Below, piece by piece: positions 15,832 through 23,598 of a stretch of DNA of 54,905 nt. The position numbers and the translations under genes were made by a program. Source of the stretch: Enterococcus sp. CSURQ0835 (GTDB taxonomy: Bacteria > Bacillota > Bacilli > Lactobacillales > Enterococcaceae). The stretch covers positions 1 through 54,905 of the forward strand of contig NZ_CACSLH010000020.1 of the NCBI RefSeq assembly GCF_902706605.1. The letters are read 5' to 3'. Positions within the stretch are counted from its first letter, which is position 1, and each line of letters begins with the position of its first letter. The notes below the pieces were generated by a model. The model worked only from the letters and a program-made list of their open reading frames with translations, did no database searches and was not told where the DNA came from.

Positions 15832-17109
15832 ATGTTGAAGAAAAAAATAATCTTAGGCATTAGTATGTTGCTGATGTTTTTTGCGTTACCGCAATTAGCA
15901 CAAGCAGCTTCTAAACAAGATCTAGTAACAAATCAAGGGGAGGTCATCCCGTATAATGGGCGTGACCAAGATTTTCAATCACCTAGTCGGTTAGGCAACC
16001 AAGATCAGAGCAACCGTGAGCAGATTCCATTGCTAGATAATGTCAAACCACTAGAAGGTGTGGAGCCGCGGACTGTTTTAGGAGCCGATGATCGGCGTCA
16101 AGTAACTAATACGACGACATTTCCTTATTCAGCGGTCGTATTTATCGTAGCAACGTATGCAGATGGTGAATCATTTGTCGGTTCAGGAGCACTTGTTTCA
16201 CCAGATGCGGTCTTAACTGCAGGGCATGTCGCCTTTGATCCTGACTTGAAGCAGTGGGCACAATTCATTACGGTCTATCCAGCTTTGAACGTAACGGATG
16301 CGCCTTATGGTCACGCAACAGCAACGAAGATGATTTCAGTTTCCGGCTGGACGAAAGACTTAAGCTCACAACATGATATCGCTATTCTTCGTTTGAATAA
16401 TCCAATTGGCGTGAAGACTGGTTGGTTTGGCGTAACGAGTTCAGTGGATGCTTCCGAGAGATTATTCACAGCTGGTTATCCAACGGACAAACCACGGCAA
16501 ACGATGTGGCAGACTAGTGGTAAGATCATTTCAATGACCGATGATAATATTTTTTATGATCTTGATACTTATCCTGGTCAAAGTGGGAGTGGTGTCTACA
16601 ATCAAGATAATCAAATCGTAGCAGTTCATGCGTATAGCCAAGATACGCAAAACTTTGGGACGCGATTGAATCCGTCTGTTTTAGCTTGGCTGCAAAATGA
16701 TTTGGTAAACGTTCATGAAGTATATCGTTTGTACAATCCCAACTCTGGTGAACATTTCTACACGGAAAATTCAATAGAGGCCGATCAATTGCGTGAAATT
16801 GGTTGGAGTTATGAAGATGTCGCGTGGTATACGCCAGGGACAGGTGTTGCCGTTTACCGTGTATACAATCCAAATACCGGTGACCATCACTACACCACTA
16901 GTCTTGGTGAACGGGATAGTTTAGTTCGGGTTGGCTGGCGCGCAGAAGGTATCGCTTGGCAAGCTGCGACGAAAGGAACGGCGACGTATCGTTTGTATAA
17001 CCCAAACGCACGAGTCGGGACTCACTTTTATACAGTCAGTAAAGCAGAACGTGAAAATTTGATTCACTTGGGCTGGCGAGATGAAGGGATTGCGTGGTAT
17101 GATTTATAA
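15832..17109 (+). CDS. Secreted V8-like serine protease with three YRLYNPN repeats (copy 1)
   Basis: A 425-residue protein with a signal peptide (LILGISMLLMFFALPQLAQA-like, cleavage near residue 26) and a short propeptide. The trypsin-like domain (about 85-290) has the triad His132 (LTAGH), Asp182 (SSQHDIAIL) and Ser251 (YPGQSGSGV), like glutamyl endopeptidases. From residue 297 there are three repeats of about 42 residues beginning YRLYNPNSGEHFYT / YRVYNPNTGDHHYT / YRLYNPNARVGTHFYT, each ending in GW..EG.AW. These match the DUF5648-type module. It probably acts outside the cell. A close paralogue lies at 45033. The ATG follows AAAGGAGAGG. Confidence 0.88.
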   Translation: MLKKKIILGISMLLMFFALPQLAQAASKQDLVTNQGEVIPYNGRDQDFQSPSRLGNQDQSNREQIPLLDNVKPLEGVEPRTVLGADDRRQVTNTTTFPYSAVVFIVATYADGESFVGSGALVSPDAVLTAGHVAFDPDLKQWAQFITVYPALNVTDAPYGHATATKMISVSGWTKDLSSQHDIAILRLNNPIGVKTGWFGVTSSVDASERLFTAGYPTDKPRQTMWQTSGKIISMTDDNIFYDLDTYPGQSGSGVYNQDNQIVAVHAYSQDTQNFGTRLNPSVLAWLQNDLVNVHEVYRLYNPNSGEHFYTENSIEADQLREIGWSYEDVAWYTPGTGVAVYRVYNPNTGDHHYTTSLGERDSLVRVGWRAEGIAWQAATKGTATYRLYNPNARVGTHFYTVSKAERENLIHLGWRDEGIAWYDL

Positions 17110-17116
17110 GTTAAAC

Positions 17117-17149
17117 GAGGTGTGTCATAAGTGGCGCACCTCTTTTTTT
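17117..17149 (+). terminator. Rho-independent terminator of protease copy 1
   Basis: GAGGTGTG pairs with CGCACCTC around a 10-base loop and runs into seven T residues. Confidence 0.85.
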
Positions 17150-17311
17150 GGTTTTTTTAACTTGAGCTTTTAAGCTGAAATCGAAGTTGTAGTGCGTAGT
17201 AGTTGAGGGAGTGTCGGCATTTTAGTTTATCATTATTTTGTTGACTTTCAGCGGTGAAATTGACTTTTAGCTAGGAGGCTTCTAGGATGAAGAAAAAAGG
17301 AGAGCCAGCAA

Positions 17312-17743
17312 ATGAAAAAAATTATTTTGATGGGCGCTGTCGGGTGTGGGAAAACGACTTTGTGTCAAGCGTTGTATGAGCAGCCGCTTGCTTATCAAAA
17401 AACACAAGCCGTGGAATATTATCCGGAGATCATCGATACACCAGGTGAATTTATTTTACACCGTCAATATTATAGCGCACTGACTGTCTTGGCCGCTGAT
17501 GCTGACGTGATCGCCTTAGTTCAAAGTGTGGCCGAAGAAGAACAAATTTTTTCCCCGGGCTTTGCCTTGATGTTTCCTAAGCCGGTGATCGGCATCATCA
17601 CTAAAGCGGATCTTTTGACTTCAGCGGCCCAGTTGACGACGATTGAACGTCAGTTGGAAGCAGCTGGTGCGAAACAGCTTTTTCAGTTGTCGGCTAAACG
17701 AGCACAAGGGATCACAGCCCTTCGTGATTATTTAGCGGATTGA
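17312..17743 (+). CDS. pduV: PduV/EutP-like microcompartment-associated GTPase
   Basis: A 143-residue small GTPase-like protein of the EutP/PduV family. It has the P-loop GAVGCGKTT (residues 8-16), a DTPGE switch motif near residue 42, and the base-recognition TKAD near residue 98. The family is linked to propanediol and ethanolamine microcompartments, where it may attach to the shell surface or act in its movement; its exact reaction is unsettled. The ATG follows AAAAAAGGAGAG. It begins the cobalamin/propanediol island, 11 kb away from the main shell operon, and precedes pduU. Confidence 0.85.
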   Translation: MKKIILMGAVGCGKTTLCQALYEQPLAYQKTQAVEYYPEIIDTPGEFILHRQYYSALTVLAADADVIALVQSVAEEEQIFSPGFALMFPKPVIGIITKADLLTSAAQLTTIERQLEAAGAKQLFQLSAKRAQGITALRDYLAD

Positions 17744-17785
17744 TTGGCACTATTTTGCGAACTAACAAATATTAGACGACTTCTT

Positions 17786-17799
17786 TGAAAGCGTTGACT
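17786..17799 (+). promoter_or_regulatory. Candidate cre (CcpA) site overlapping the pduU -35
   Basis: TGAAAGCGTTGACT matches the catabolite-response consensus TGWAANCGNTNWCA at 13 of 14 positions. Its last six bases are the -35 box of the pduU promoter, so bound CcpA would be expected to block RNA polymerase. Confidence 0.6.
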
Positions 17800-17823
17800 A
17801 AATGGAACCGCGCTCTTTATACT
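17794..17823 (+). promoter_or_regulatory. Promoter of pduU
   Basis: TTGACT and TATACT are separated by 18 bases and lie 31 bases before the chosen pduU start. It lies in the gap between pduV and pduU, so pduU can be transcribed without pduV. Confidence 0.7.
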
Positions 17824-17854
17824 GCAATTGAAAGAAGAAAGGAACGTGGCTAGA

Positions 17855-18196
17855 TTGGAAAAGCAGCGAATGATCCAAGAGTATGTGCCGGGCAAACAAG
17901 TTACCTTAGCGCACATCATCGCAAGTCCCGTTAAAGAATTATATACAAAACTAGGCTTGACTAGTCAACAAGACGCGTTGGGGATCTTGACGATCACGCC
18001 AAGTGAAGCGGCGATCATCGCGGTTGATATCGCAACTAAAAGCGGCAGTGTTGAGATCGGTTTTATCGATCGTTTTTCTGGTTCAGTGGTACTGACTGGG
18101 GATGTAGGTTCGATCGAAGAAGCCTTGCAAGCAGTGTTGAAAGGGTTGAAAGAGATTTTAGGTTTTACAGTGACCTGCCAGATCACCAAAACGTAA
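17855..18196 (+). CDS. pduU: PduU/EutS-type BMC shell protein
   Basis: A 113-residue circularly permuted BMC-domain protein that forms hexameric shell tiles. It has the family start [19 protein letters not shown], then [17 protein letters not shown] and [20 protein letters not shown] chose TTG at 17855 because the resulting N terminus lines up with EutS/PduU; a TTG at 17828 would add nine residues and lies upstream of the AGAAAGGA ribosome site. It has its own promoter with an overlapping candidate cre site. It sits apart from the main pdu operon, just ahead of the B12 riboswitch. Confidence 0.88.
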   Translation: MEKQRMIQEYVPGKQVTLAHIIASPVKELYTKLGLTSQQDALGILTITPSEAAIIAVDIATKSGSVEIGFIDRFSGSVVLTGDVGSIEEALQAVLKGLKEILGFTVTCQITKT

Positions 18197-18274
18197 TGGA
18201 AAAATGACAAGAAGACAAAATAATCGTCGTTTTTTTCAGCAGATCTATGGTATGATCTGAAACAGACAATTGAA

Positions 18275-18412
18275 GATGCGAGCTGAATCGGGAACGAAGT
18301 GAAATTCTTCGACAGTCCCTTTCTACTGTGATGCGGACAAACTCTGATGACTCACTGAGGCAACTTGGGAAGAGCAGAGGGCGGAAGATGCAAAGTCAGG
18401 ATATCGATTCAT
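18275..18412 (+). promoter_or_regulatory. Cobalamin riboswitch 1 (controls B12 capture operon)
   Basis: The segment contains the cobalamin riboswitch landmarks in order: GGGAACGAAGTGAAATTC, ACAGTCCC, ACTGTGA, CACTG, TTGGGAAG, and GGAAGATGCAAAGTCAGGAT. The closing helix pairs TGAATCG (about 18283) with CGATTCA (about 18405). It is preceded by an extended -10 (TGG-TATGAT, ending 18256) and followed by hairpins and T runs ahead of the first capture gene. This fits B12-induced transcription termination. Confidence 0.88.
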
Positions 18413-18478
18413 TTCGTTTTTGGACCATATCAGGGAGGATTTCCAAAAGCTGGCGTTTAGTTAACGCAAGTTTTTTGT

Positions 18479-18512
18479 TCGACACTTCTGAATGGAGTGT
18501 CGATTTTTTTTT
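18479..18512 (+). terminator. Riboswitch-controlled terminator
   Basis: TCGACACT pairs with AGTGTCGA and runs into nine T residues, ending just before the GAGGAGG ribosome site of the next gene. A smaller hairpin (GCGTT-TAGTT-AACGC, then TTTTTT) at 18453-18476 precedes it. One of the two is probably the alternative structure. Confidence 0.8.
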
Positions 18513-18532
18513 AATTGAGGAGGAATTGGAAA

Positions 18533-19660
18533 GTGAAAAAGTGGAGTAAGATCGCAACGATTTCATTGGTTTTTGCACCGGCGTTCGTTTACGGATTAGA
18601 TGCAAAAGCCGCAACAGTAACGGTGGCAGTGGAACGATTTACATTAGGCCAAGGATACGTGGTGGAACCTGAGCAAGTCAATGTCACCACGCAAAAAAAC
18701 TACGCTGGCATCTTAGAACAAGTGCTGCAAGCAAATAAATTAGAGTACACCCAGCTTGGGACGACAGACAATAATTTTTATTTGACGGGGATCAAAGGAA
18801 TCGATACAAAACAGCCACAGATTCCTAGTGCGGTGACGCAACTAGCCCAGCAAACGAATACGAAATTGAGTTCAGTCAATGCTTCTGCACCGACACTTGG
18901 TGAATACTCTTATTCACCAACGGGGGGCTGGTTGTATTCAGTCAATAATCAAACACCGACTGTCGGCATGAGTGATCAAAAGCCAACTGAAGGCGATGTG
19001 TTCCGCGTCCAATTTTCATTAGTCGGCTATGGCGCAGATCTCGGACAAAGTATGGACGGGCAAGCACAAGTGAAGGTGGCCGACAAAACGGCGCTGACTA
19101 AAAAAATCGCGGAGATCAACCAAGACAAAGCTAGCTACTTTAAACAAGGTGCCGCTTATGAACAAGCATATCAAACGGCAATGGCACAATTGGAAAACTT
19201 GACGGCTTCTCAAACAGACGTTGAGGCAGCTCTTCAAGGATTGAATCAACCAACACCAGTGAAAACGATCGCGATGTATCGTCTGTATAACCATAACAGC
19301 GGGGAACATTTTTATACTGCTTCAGTAGCTGAAAAAAATAATTTAGTCGCGGTCGGCTGGACGACAGAAGGCATTGGTTGGCAAGCGCCAGCAAGTGGTG
19401 AACCAGTTTATCGTGTGTATAATCCAAATGCTGGGGATCATCATTACACGTTGAATGCCGGAGAGAAAAATAATTTAGTCAAGCTCGGCTGGCAAGATGA
19501 GGGAACGGCTTGGTATTCTGGTGGAAGTCAAAAGATGTATCGCTTGTACAATCCAAATGCTCAAGCAGGCGCTCATCATTACACGTTGAACGTGGGTGAG
19601 AAAAATAATTTATTAAACGCTGGCTGGCAAGCTGAAGGAATCGGTTGGTACGCAGAATAA
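18533..19660 (+). CDS. Secreted DUF4430 (transcobalamin beta-domain-like) protein with YRLYNPN repeats
   Basis: A 375-residue secreted protein. A signal peptide (WSKIATISLVFAPAFVYG, cleaved near AKA) is followed by a DUF4430-like domain (about 25-170): TVAVERFTLGQGYVVEP, YAGILEQVLQANKLEY, GGWLYSVNNQTPTVGMSD and GDVFRVQFSL. This is the fold of the C-terminal beta domain of intrinsic factor and transcobalamin. A helical linker follows, then three C-terminal repeats (YRLYNHNSGEHFYT, YRVYNPNAGDHHYT, YRLYNPNAQAGAHHYT) as in the two proteases. The GTG at 18533 lies nine bases after GAGGAGG. The riboswitch upstream supports a role in cobalamin binding. Confidence 0.8.
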   Translation: MKKWSKIATISLVFAPAFVYGLDAKAATVTVAVERFTLGQGYVVEPEQVNVTTQKNYAGILEQVLQANKLEYTQLGTTDNNFYLTGIKGIDTKQPQIPSAVTQLAQQTNTKLSSVNASAPTLGEYSYSPTGGWLYSVNNQTPTVGMSDQKPTEGDVFRVQFSLVGYGADLGQSMDGQAQVKVADKTALTKKIAEINQDKASYFKQGAAYEQAYQTAMAQLENLTASQTDVEAALQGLNQPTPVKTIAMYRLYNHNSGEHFYTASVAEKNNLVAVGWTTEGIGWQAPASGEPVYRVYNPNAGDHHYTLNAGEKNNLVKLGWQDEGTAWYSGGSQKMYRLYNPNAQAGAHHYTLNVGEKNNLLNAGWQAEGIGWYAE

Positions 19661-19672
19661 AAGTGTTTGACT

Positions 19673-19712
19673 GAGCTGATGGATCTTCCTTTCAGCTCGG
19701 TCCATTTTTTTA
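19673..19712 (+). terminator. Possible partial terminator within the capture operon
   Basis: GAGCTGA pairs with TCAGCTC across 12 bases; six bases later comes a run of seven T. It may lower expression of the downstream genes relative to the first gene, or be only a spacer structure. Confidence 0.45.
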
Positions 19713-19725
19713 AGGGGGAGCAACG

Positions 19726-21420
19726 GTGCGAAAATTTTTTTGGGGGTTGGGTGTAGTCATCTTAAGCAGTAGTTTTTTACATAGTGCCGCTAGTCTGGCT
19801 CAAGTCCAAGTTGAAGCTGCGACTACACAAGTCCAAACGCCAGCTGAGGTGGACACTCCGGCAGTTTTAGACCAGACGCAACAATTTATTTTACAACAGT
19901 TCCAGCAAAGCCAACCGACATTTTCCAGTGAGTGGTTGATCTTAGCTTTGGCTCGCAATGGTTATGCCGGTTATCAAAGCCAGCCGCCTTATTTTGCCCT
20001 TTATTACGGAGCGCTCGTCAAACAGCTCCAAGCTCAAAACGGCAAACTTTCTGCGGTGAAGTACACGGAATATTCCCGGGTCGCGTTAGCTTTAGCGGCG
20101 ATCGGAAAAGATCCCCAAGCAGTCGGTGGCTATAATTTATTTGATGATTTAAGCGATTTTGATCAAACGACCGCGCAAGGGATCAACGGAGCTGCGTTTG
20201 CCCTCTTAGCAGTGGATAGCCGCAATGAATTTCAGTTTACGCAACCGGCCGGTGTGACCAATTATACGACGAAAGAAAAGTTGCTGACGTATTTGCTTGC
20301 TCACGAATTGCCTCAAGGTGGCTTTAGTTTAGCCGGTCAGATGGCCGATGTCGATGTGACGGCGATGACGTTACAAGCCTTAGCACCGCATCAAAACGAT
20401 CCAGCAATTAAAGCCGCAGTGGCGCGTGGAGTAGCAGTCTTAGCGCAACAGCAACAGCCTGATGGGGGCTTTCGTTCAAATTTTGCCGGTAGTCAAGAAG
20501 CAGCCGAATCAAGCGCGCAAGTGGTCACCGCATTAAGTAGTTTGGGGATCGACAGCGCTCGTGATCCGCGTTTTGTCAAACAAAAAAGTGCGCTGCAAGC
20601 GTTGAGTGATTACCAAGTAGCAAGTGGCGGTTTCAGTCATACGCCGCCAGCAACTAAACAAGCGCCCGCAGATGGACTCGCAACGGAACAAGCAGCCGGG
20701 GCTTTAGTCGCGTATGAACGTTGGCGGACGGGAAAAACCAATTTTTATCAAATGAACGATGTGACGAGTCCGACAGATCAAGAAAGCGTCCAAGCCGTTA
20801 CAGATTTGTTGCAAACGTTAGACGATGACCCAACTAAAATCGCAGCCGCCCGCGCCGCGTATGACGCGTTGACTGAAGCGCAAAAAAAATTGATCCCGCC
20901 AAGCGCGTATCAATTATTAACTGCTGCTGAAGCGCAATTAGCAAAAAAAACAGCCGCTCAAGCTACAACTCCAACTGCTCCGACAGTTTCAACAACGGCA
21001 AGTCAAGCTAGTTCGCCACTAGAATCAGCCAGTGAGCCGACACCGGCAAGTCTTTCAGCAACTAAGACTAGCGGATCAGTCTCTCAAACGGAAGCTTCCG
21101 CACCAGGAAAAAATACGCCGTCAGAAAGTACTGCAACGCCGGCAGCTGATTTGAGCGTTCCGGTAGCCACTAAACCGGTGGCACCAGTAACACAAAAAGT
21201 AAAATCTCGCTCAAAACAAAAACAAAAAGCGGCTGGCTGGCAGTTTACGGGTAAAAGTTATCAGCCAAAAGCAGCTGCCACTGCTAAAACGCCAGCTTCG
21301 GGCCACTCTTTTTGGCAATTAACACCTATGAGTGGGCTGGCATTTCTAGGAGAAGTGATCGTAGCTGGCATCTTGGGCGGACTGAAGTTTGGATTGAAGA
21401 AAGGGATTTGGTGGTCATGA
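19726..21420 (+). CDS. Surface alpha/alpha-toroid protein (intrinsic-factor-like helical domain)
   Basis: A 564-residue protein with an N-terminal signal segment. A helical repeat domain (about 45-340) has EWLILALARNGYAG, EYSRVALALAAIG, GGYNLFDDL, QGINGAAFALLAVDS, LPQGGFSLAGQMADVDVTAMTLQALA and QQPDGGFRS. This is the prenyltransferase/terpene-cyclase type alpha-alpha barrel, also the fold of the N-terminal domain of intrinsic factor and transcobalamin. A Ser/Thr/Ala/Pro linker follows, then a C-terminal membrane helix (GLAFLGEVIVAGILGGLKFGL), with no LPxTG. The GTG start follows AAGGGGGAG. It is probably the second half of a split cobalamin-binding module; no cyclase activity is implied. Confidence 0.8.
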   Translation: MRKFFWGLGVVILSSSFLHSAASLAQVQVEAATTQVQTPAEVDTPAVLDQTQQFILQQFQQSQPTFSSEWLILALARNGYAGYQSQPPYFALYYGALVKQLQAQNGKLSAVKYTEYSRVALALAAIGKDPQAVGGYNLFDDLSDFDQTTAQGINGAAFALLAVDSRNEFQFTQPAGVTNYTTKEKLLTYLLAHELPQGGFSLAGQMADVDVTAMTLQALAPHQNDPAIKAAVARGVAVLAQQQQPDGGFRSNFAGSQEAAESSAQVVTALSSLGIDSARDPRFVKQKSALQALSDYQVASGGFSHTPPATKQAPADGLATEQAAGALVAYERWRTGKTNFYQMNDVTSPTDQESVQAVTDLLQTLDDDPTKIAAARAAYDALTEAQKKLIPPSAYQLLTAAEAQLAKKTAAQATTPTAPTVSTTASQASSPLESASEPTPASLSATKTSGSVSQTEASAPGKNTPSESTATPAADLSVPVATKPVAPVTQKVKSRSKQKQKAAGWQFTGKSYQPKAAATAKTPASGHSFWQLTPMSGLAFLGEVIVAGILGGLKFGLKKGIWWS

Positions 21421-22652
21421 GAAAAATAGTTTTGAGTGTGGTACTATTGCTAGCATTAGGAGGCTGTGGCAGTCAGGCGACTGAGCAAAAAGTGACGCCG
21501 CTAACGACCCAAACGACCTTGCCGGCAGATGGGATCATCACGAAAGCACAGCTGCAGACGATCGCCACTAAAGATCAGACCTATGCCTTTAATGGCCGAT
21601 CGGGCGCGATCCAGTATCAGTGGCGCTATTTAGGCAAACAGATCCAAAATCCCGTCCAACAAAAATTACGATTGAAATTTGAGACGAAGCAGTTGGCGGC
21701 CATCAAAAAAGCAGCGGATCACGCAACAGACGCGTTGGGACTTACGATCGCGCCGATGCAATTAGCCGGTACGCCAGAACTAGTGGTCACGTTGCCTAAA
21801 ACGTGGCAAACCGATCAAGTCGTTTTAGTTCGTGCCCATAAAGGACAGTTAAAAAAAGTCAGTGGTAGTCCGGTGACGTTGACTAAAACGAATCATCAGA
21901 CGACGTTACGTTTCCAAGTGTTAGAAAGTGGTGTAAAGTATTATCTCGTTGGTGGGAAAACGAATCAAGCTGTCAAAACAACAGCCGAAAAAGCGGCGGC
22001 CGCAGCACAACCCGCAACTGAGGCTGGGCAAACCGGTACCAGTCAAGCTGACCCTCAAAAAACGGCGGCTACCAATCAAGTAGTTAACTCGGCTACTAAA
22101 GCATCGGAGTCAAAAGCAGCTGCGCCAGCTACCAGCCAAGTTGCCGCTGAAACAAAGCCAGCTGATGATCAAACTACATCAGCTGCTGGGGCTTCTCATA
22201 CAGCAGCTGATACAACAGAGCAAAAACCAGCGACCCAAACAGCGCAGCCAACTGTGACTTTTTCCATCTCAGCAGCTAATGTACTGGATCACTTGTCGGA
22301 ATTAAAAAAAGAAAAACAACCCTATGTTCCCAAAGACGGTTGGATCGTCAAGCCGGAGCAAGTTCCGTTAAAACCGAATGAAAGTGTTTATGATTTGTTA
22401 GTGAAAGTCACAAAAGAAAAAAAGATCCAGCTGGAAGCGGACTGGACACCGGTCTACAATGCCTATTATGTGGCGGGGATCAATCAACTGTATGAATTTG
22501 ATTGTGGCAGTCTTTCCGGTTGGACGTATGAAGTCAATGGTTGGTCGCCTAATTATGGCGCGTCTAAATATACGAATTTAAAAGCGGGCGATACGATCAG
22601 TTGGGATTATACATTAGAACTGGGACATGACCTGGGGAATAGTTTGAAGTGA
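21417..22652 (+). CDS. DUF4430 lipoprotein, probable cobalamin binding
   Basis: A 411-residue lipoprotein: MRKIVLSVVLLLALGGC gives a lipobox with Cys17. An N-terminal beta-rich region (about 40-190) is followed by an Ala/Thr/Gln-rich linker. A C-terminal DUF4430 domain (about 280-411) has VPLKPNESVYDLLVKV, YYVAGINQLYEFDCGSLSGW, YEVNGWSPNYGASKY and LKAGDTISWDYTLELGHDLG. It overlaps the toroid gene by four bases (ATGA), so the two are made together. That coupling supports a binding pair of helical toroid and beta domain at the membrane next to the ECF transporter. Confidence 0.82.
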   Translation: MRKIVLSVVLLLALGGCGSQATEQKVTPLTTQTTLPADGIITKAQLQTIATKDQTYAFNGRSGAIQYQWRYLGKQIQNPVQQKLRLKFETKQLAAIKKAADHATDALGLTIAPMQLAGTPELVVTLPKTWQTDQVVLVRAHKGQLKKVSGSPVTLTKTNHQTTLRFQVLESGVKYYLVGGKTNQAVKTTAEKAAAAAQPATEAGQTGTSQADPQKTAATNQVVNSATKASESKAAAPATSQVAAETKPADDQTTSAAGASHTAADTTEQKPATQTAQPTVTFSISAANVLDHLSELKKEKQPYVPKDGWIVKPEQVPLKPNESVYDLLVKVTKEKKIQLEADWTPVYNAYYVAGINQLYEFDCGSLSGWTYEVNGWSPNYGASKYTNLKAGDTISWDYTLELGHDLGNSLK

Positions 22653-22662
22653 GGTGAGAAAG

Positions 22663-23598
22663 ATGAGACGAGTGGATGCTTTTTCAACCGTTCATCCGGT
22701 GATTAATTTTGGTTATTTCATCGGTGTGATCTTGGTGGGGATGTTTTGTTTGCAGCCAGTAATATTAACTTTAGCGTGTTTGAGTGCTACCAGTTATGGG
22801 GTCTTATTAAAAGGTGGCCGTCACATGTTAGGGCTGTGGCTTAAATTTTTATTACCCGGACTGTTAGTGGTGACGCTCGTCAATCCCGCGTTCAATCATT
22901 ACGGAGTGACCCCACTCTTTCAATTACAAAACGGGAACAGTATCACCTTAGAAGCGATCGTCTACGGGATCGTGTTAGGCGTGGTGTTTTGCTGTTCGAT
23001 CTTGTGGTTTACTTGTTACAATGATGTGATGACGAGCGATAAATTCATTTACCTGTTTGGCAAAATCTTACCGGCTAGTTCGCTGATCTTAGCGATGGTT
23101 TTTCGTTTTGTCCCAAAATTCAATACGCAATTGCAACATGTCCGCAATGGGCAAAAAAGTATCGGGCGCGATCTTAGCAATGGCACGTTGCGGCAAAAGA
23201 TCAAAACGAGTTTTACCTTATTTTCAGCGCTCGTTACATGGTCGTTGGAAAATGCGATCGAGACGGCGGATTCGATGAAAGCGCGCGGCTACGGTTTGAA
23301 AGGCCGGACTGCTTTTTCTCGCTATCGGTTTGACCGGCGTGATTTTATTGTGACGCTGTTTTTACTCGTAACAGGCGGTTTGTTTAGTTACAGTTGGTTT
23401 TCTGGCGCGTTAGTCGCAAGTTACAATCCGAAAATCGAACTTTCTGGTTGGCCGCTGACTACTGAGACGTTACTTGGCTGGGTGAGCTTTACCTTATTTG
23501 CTACTTTGCCACTGAGTTTAGAATTAGTTGAGGCGTTACGCTTTAAACGAATGGAAAGGAAGATTTCCGATGTCGCTGTTATCCATCAAAAATTTTAA
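22663..23598 (+). CDS. ecfT: ECF transporter transmembrane subunit (EcfT)
   Basis: A 311-residue membrane protein. It has hydrophobic segments near the start (VINFGYFIGVILVGMFCL), a central group (LEAIVYGIVLGVVFCCSILW) and the EcfT coupling region with SLENAIETADSMKARGYG near residue 205, the 'A-R-G' type motif that contacts the ATPases. It forms the energy-coupling module with the fused ATPase downstream. Being encoded beside its own S component suggests a dedicated (group I) transporter. The ATG at 22663 is preferred over GTG at 22654 because GAGGTGAG is its ribosome site. It overlaps the next gene by 29 bases. Confidence 0.85.
   Translation: MRRVDAFSTVHPVINFGYFIGVILVGMFCLQPVILTLACLSATSYGVLLKGGRHMLGLWLKFLLPGLLVVTLVNPAFNHYGVTPLFQLQNGNSITLEAIVYGIVLGVVFCCSILWFTCYNDVMTSDKFIYLFGKILPASSLILAMVFRFVPKFNTQLQHVRNGQKSIGRDLSNGTLRQKIKTSFTLFSALVTWSLENAIETADSMKARGYGLKGRTAFSRYRFDRRDFIVTLFLLVTGGLFSYSWFSGALVASYNPKIELSGWPLTTETLLGWVSFTLFATLPLSLELVEALRFKRMERKISDVAVIHQKF

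Noticed and set aside
16734-17106. CRISPR-like or DNA-level tandem repeat
   Set aside because: The repetition is at the protein level (three domains of about 42 residues) with diverged bases.
17287-17379. Short frame with ATG behind CTAGGAGGCTTCTAGG, overlapping pduV
   Set aside because: It encodes a basic 30-residue peptide of no clear sense and ends inside pduV; the pduV start has its own good ribosome site. A leader peptide cannot be excluded but nothing supports it.
19726-21420. Squalene or terpene cyclase / prenyltransferase enzyme
   Set aside because: The helical repeats fit the fold, but the protein is secreted, anchored, lacks a cyclase DXDD-type site in the expected place, and lies in a B12 operon.
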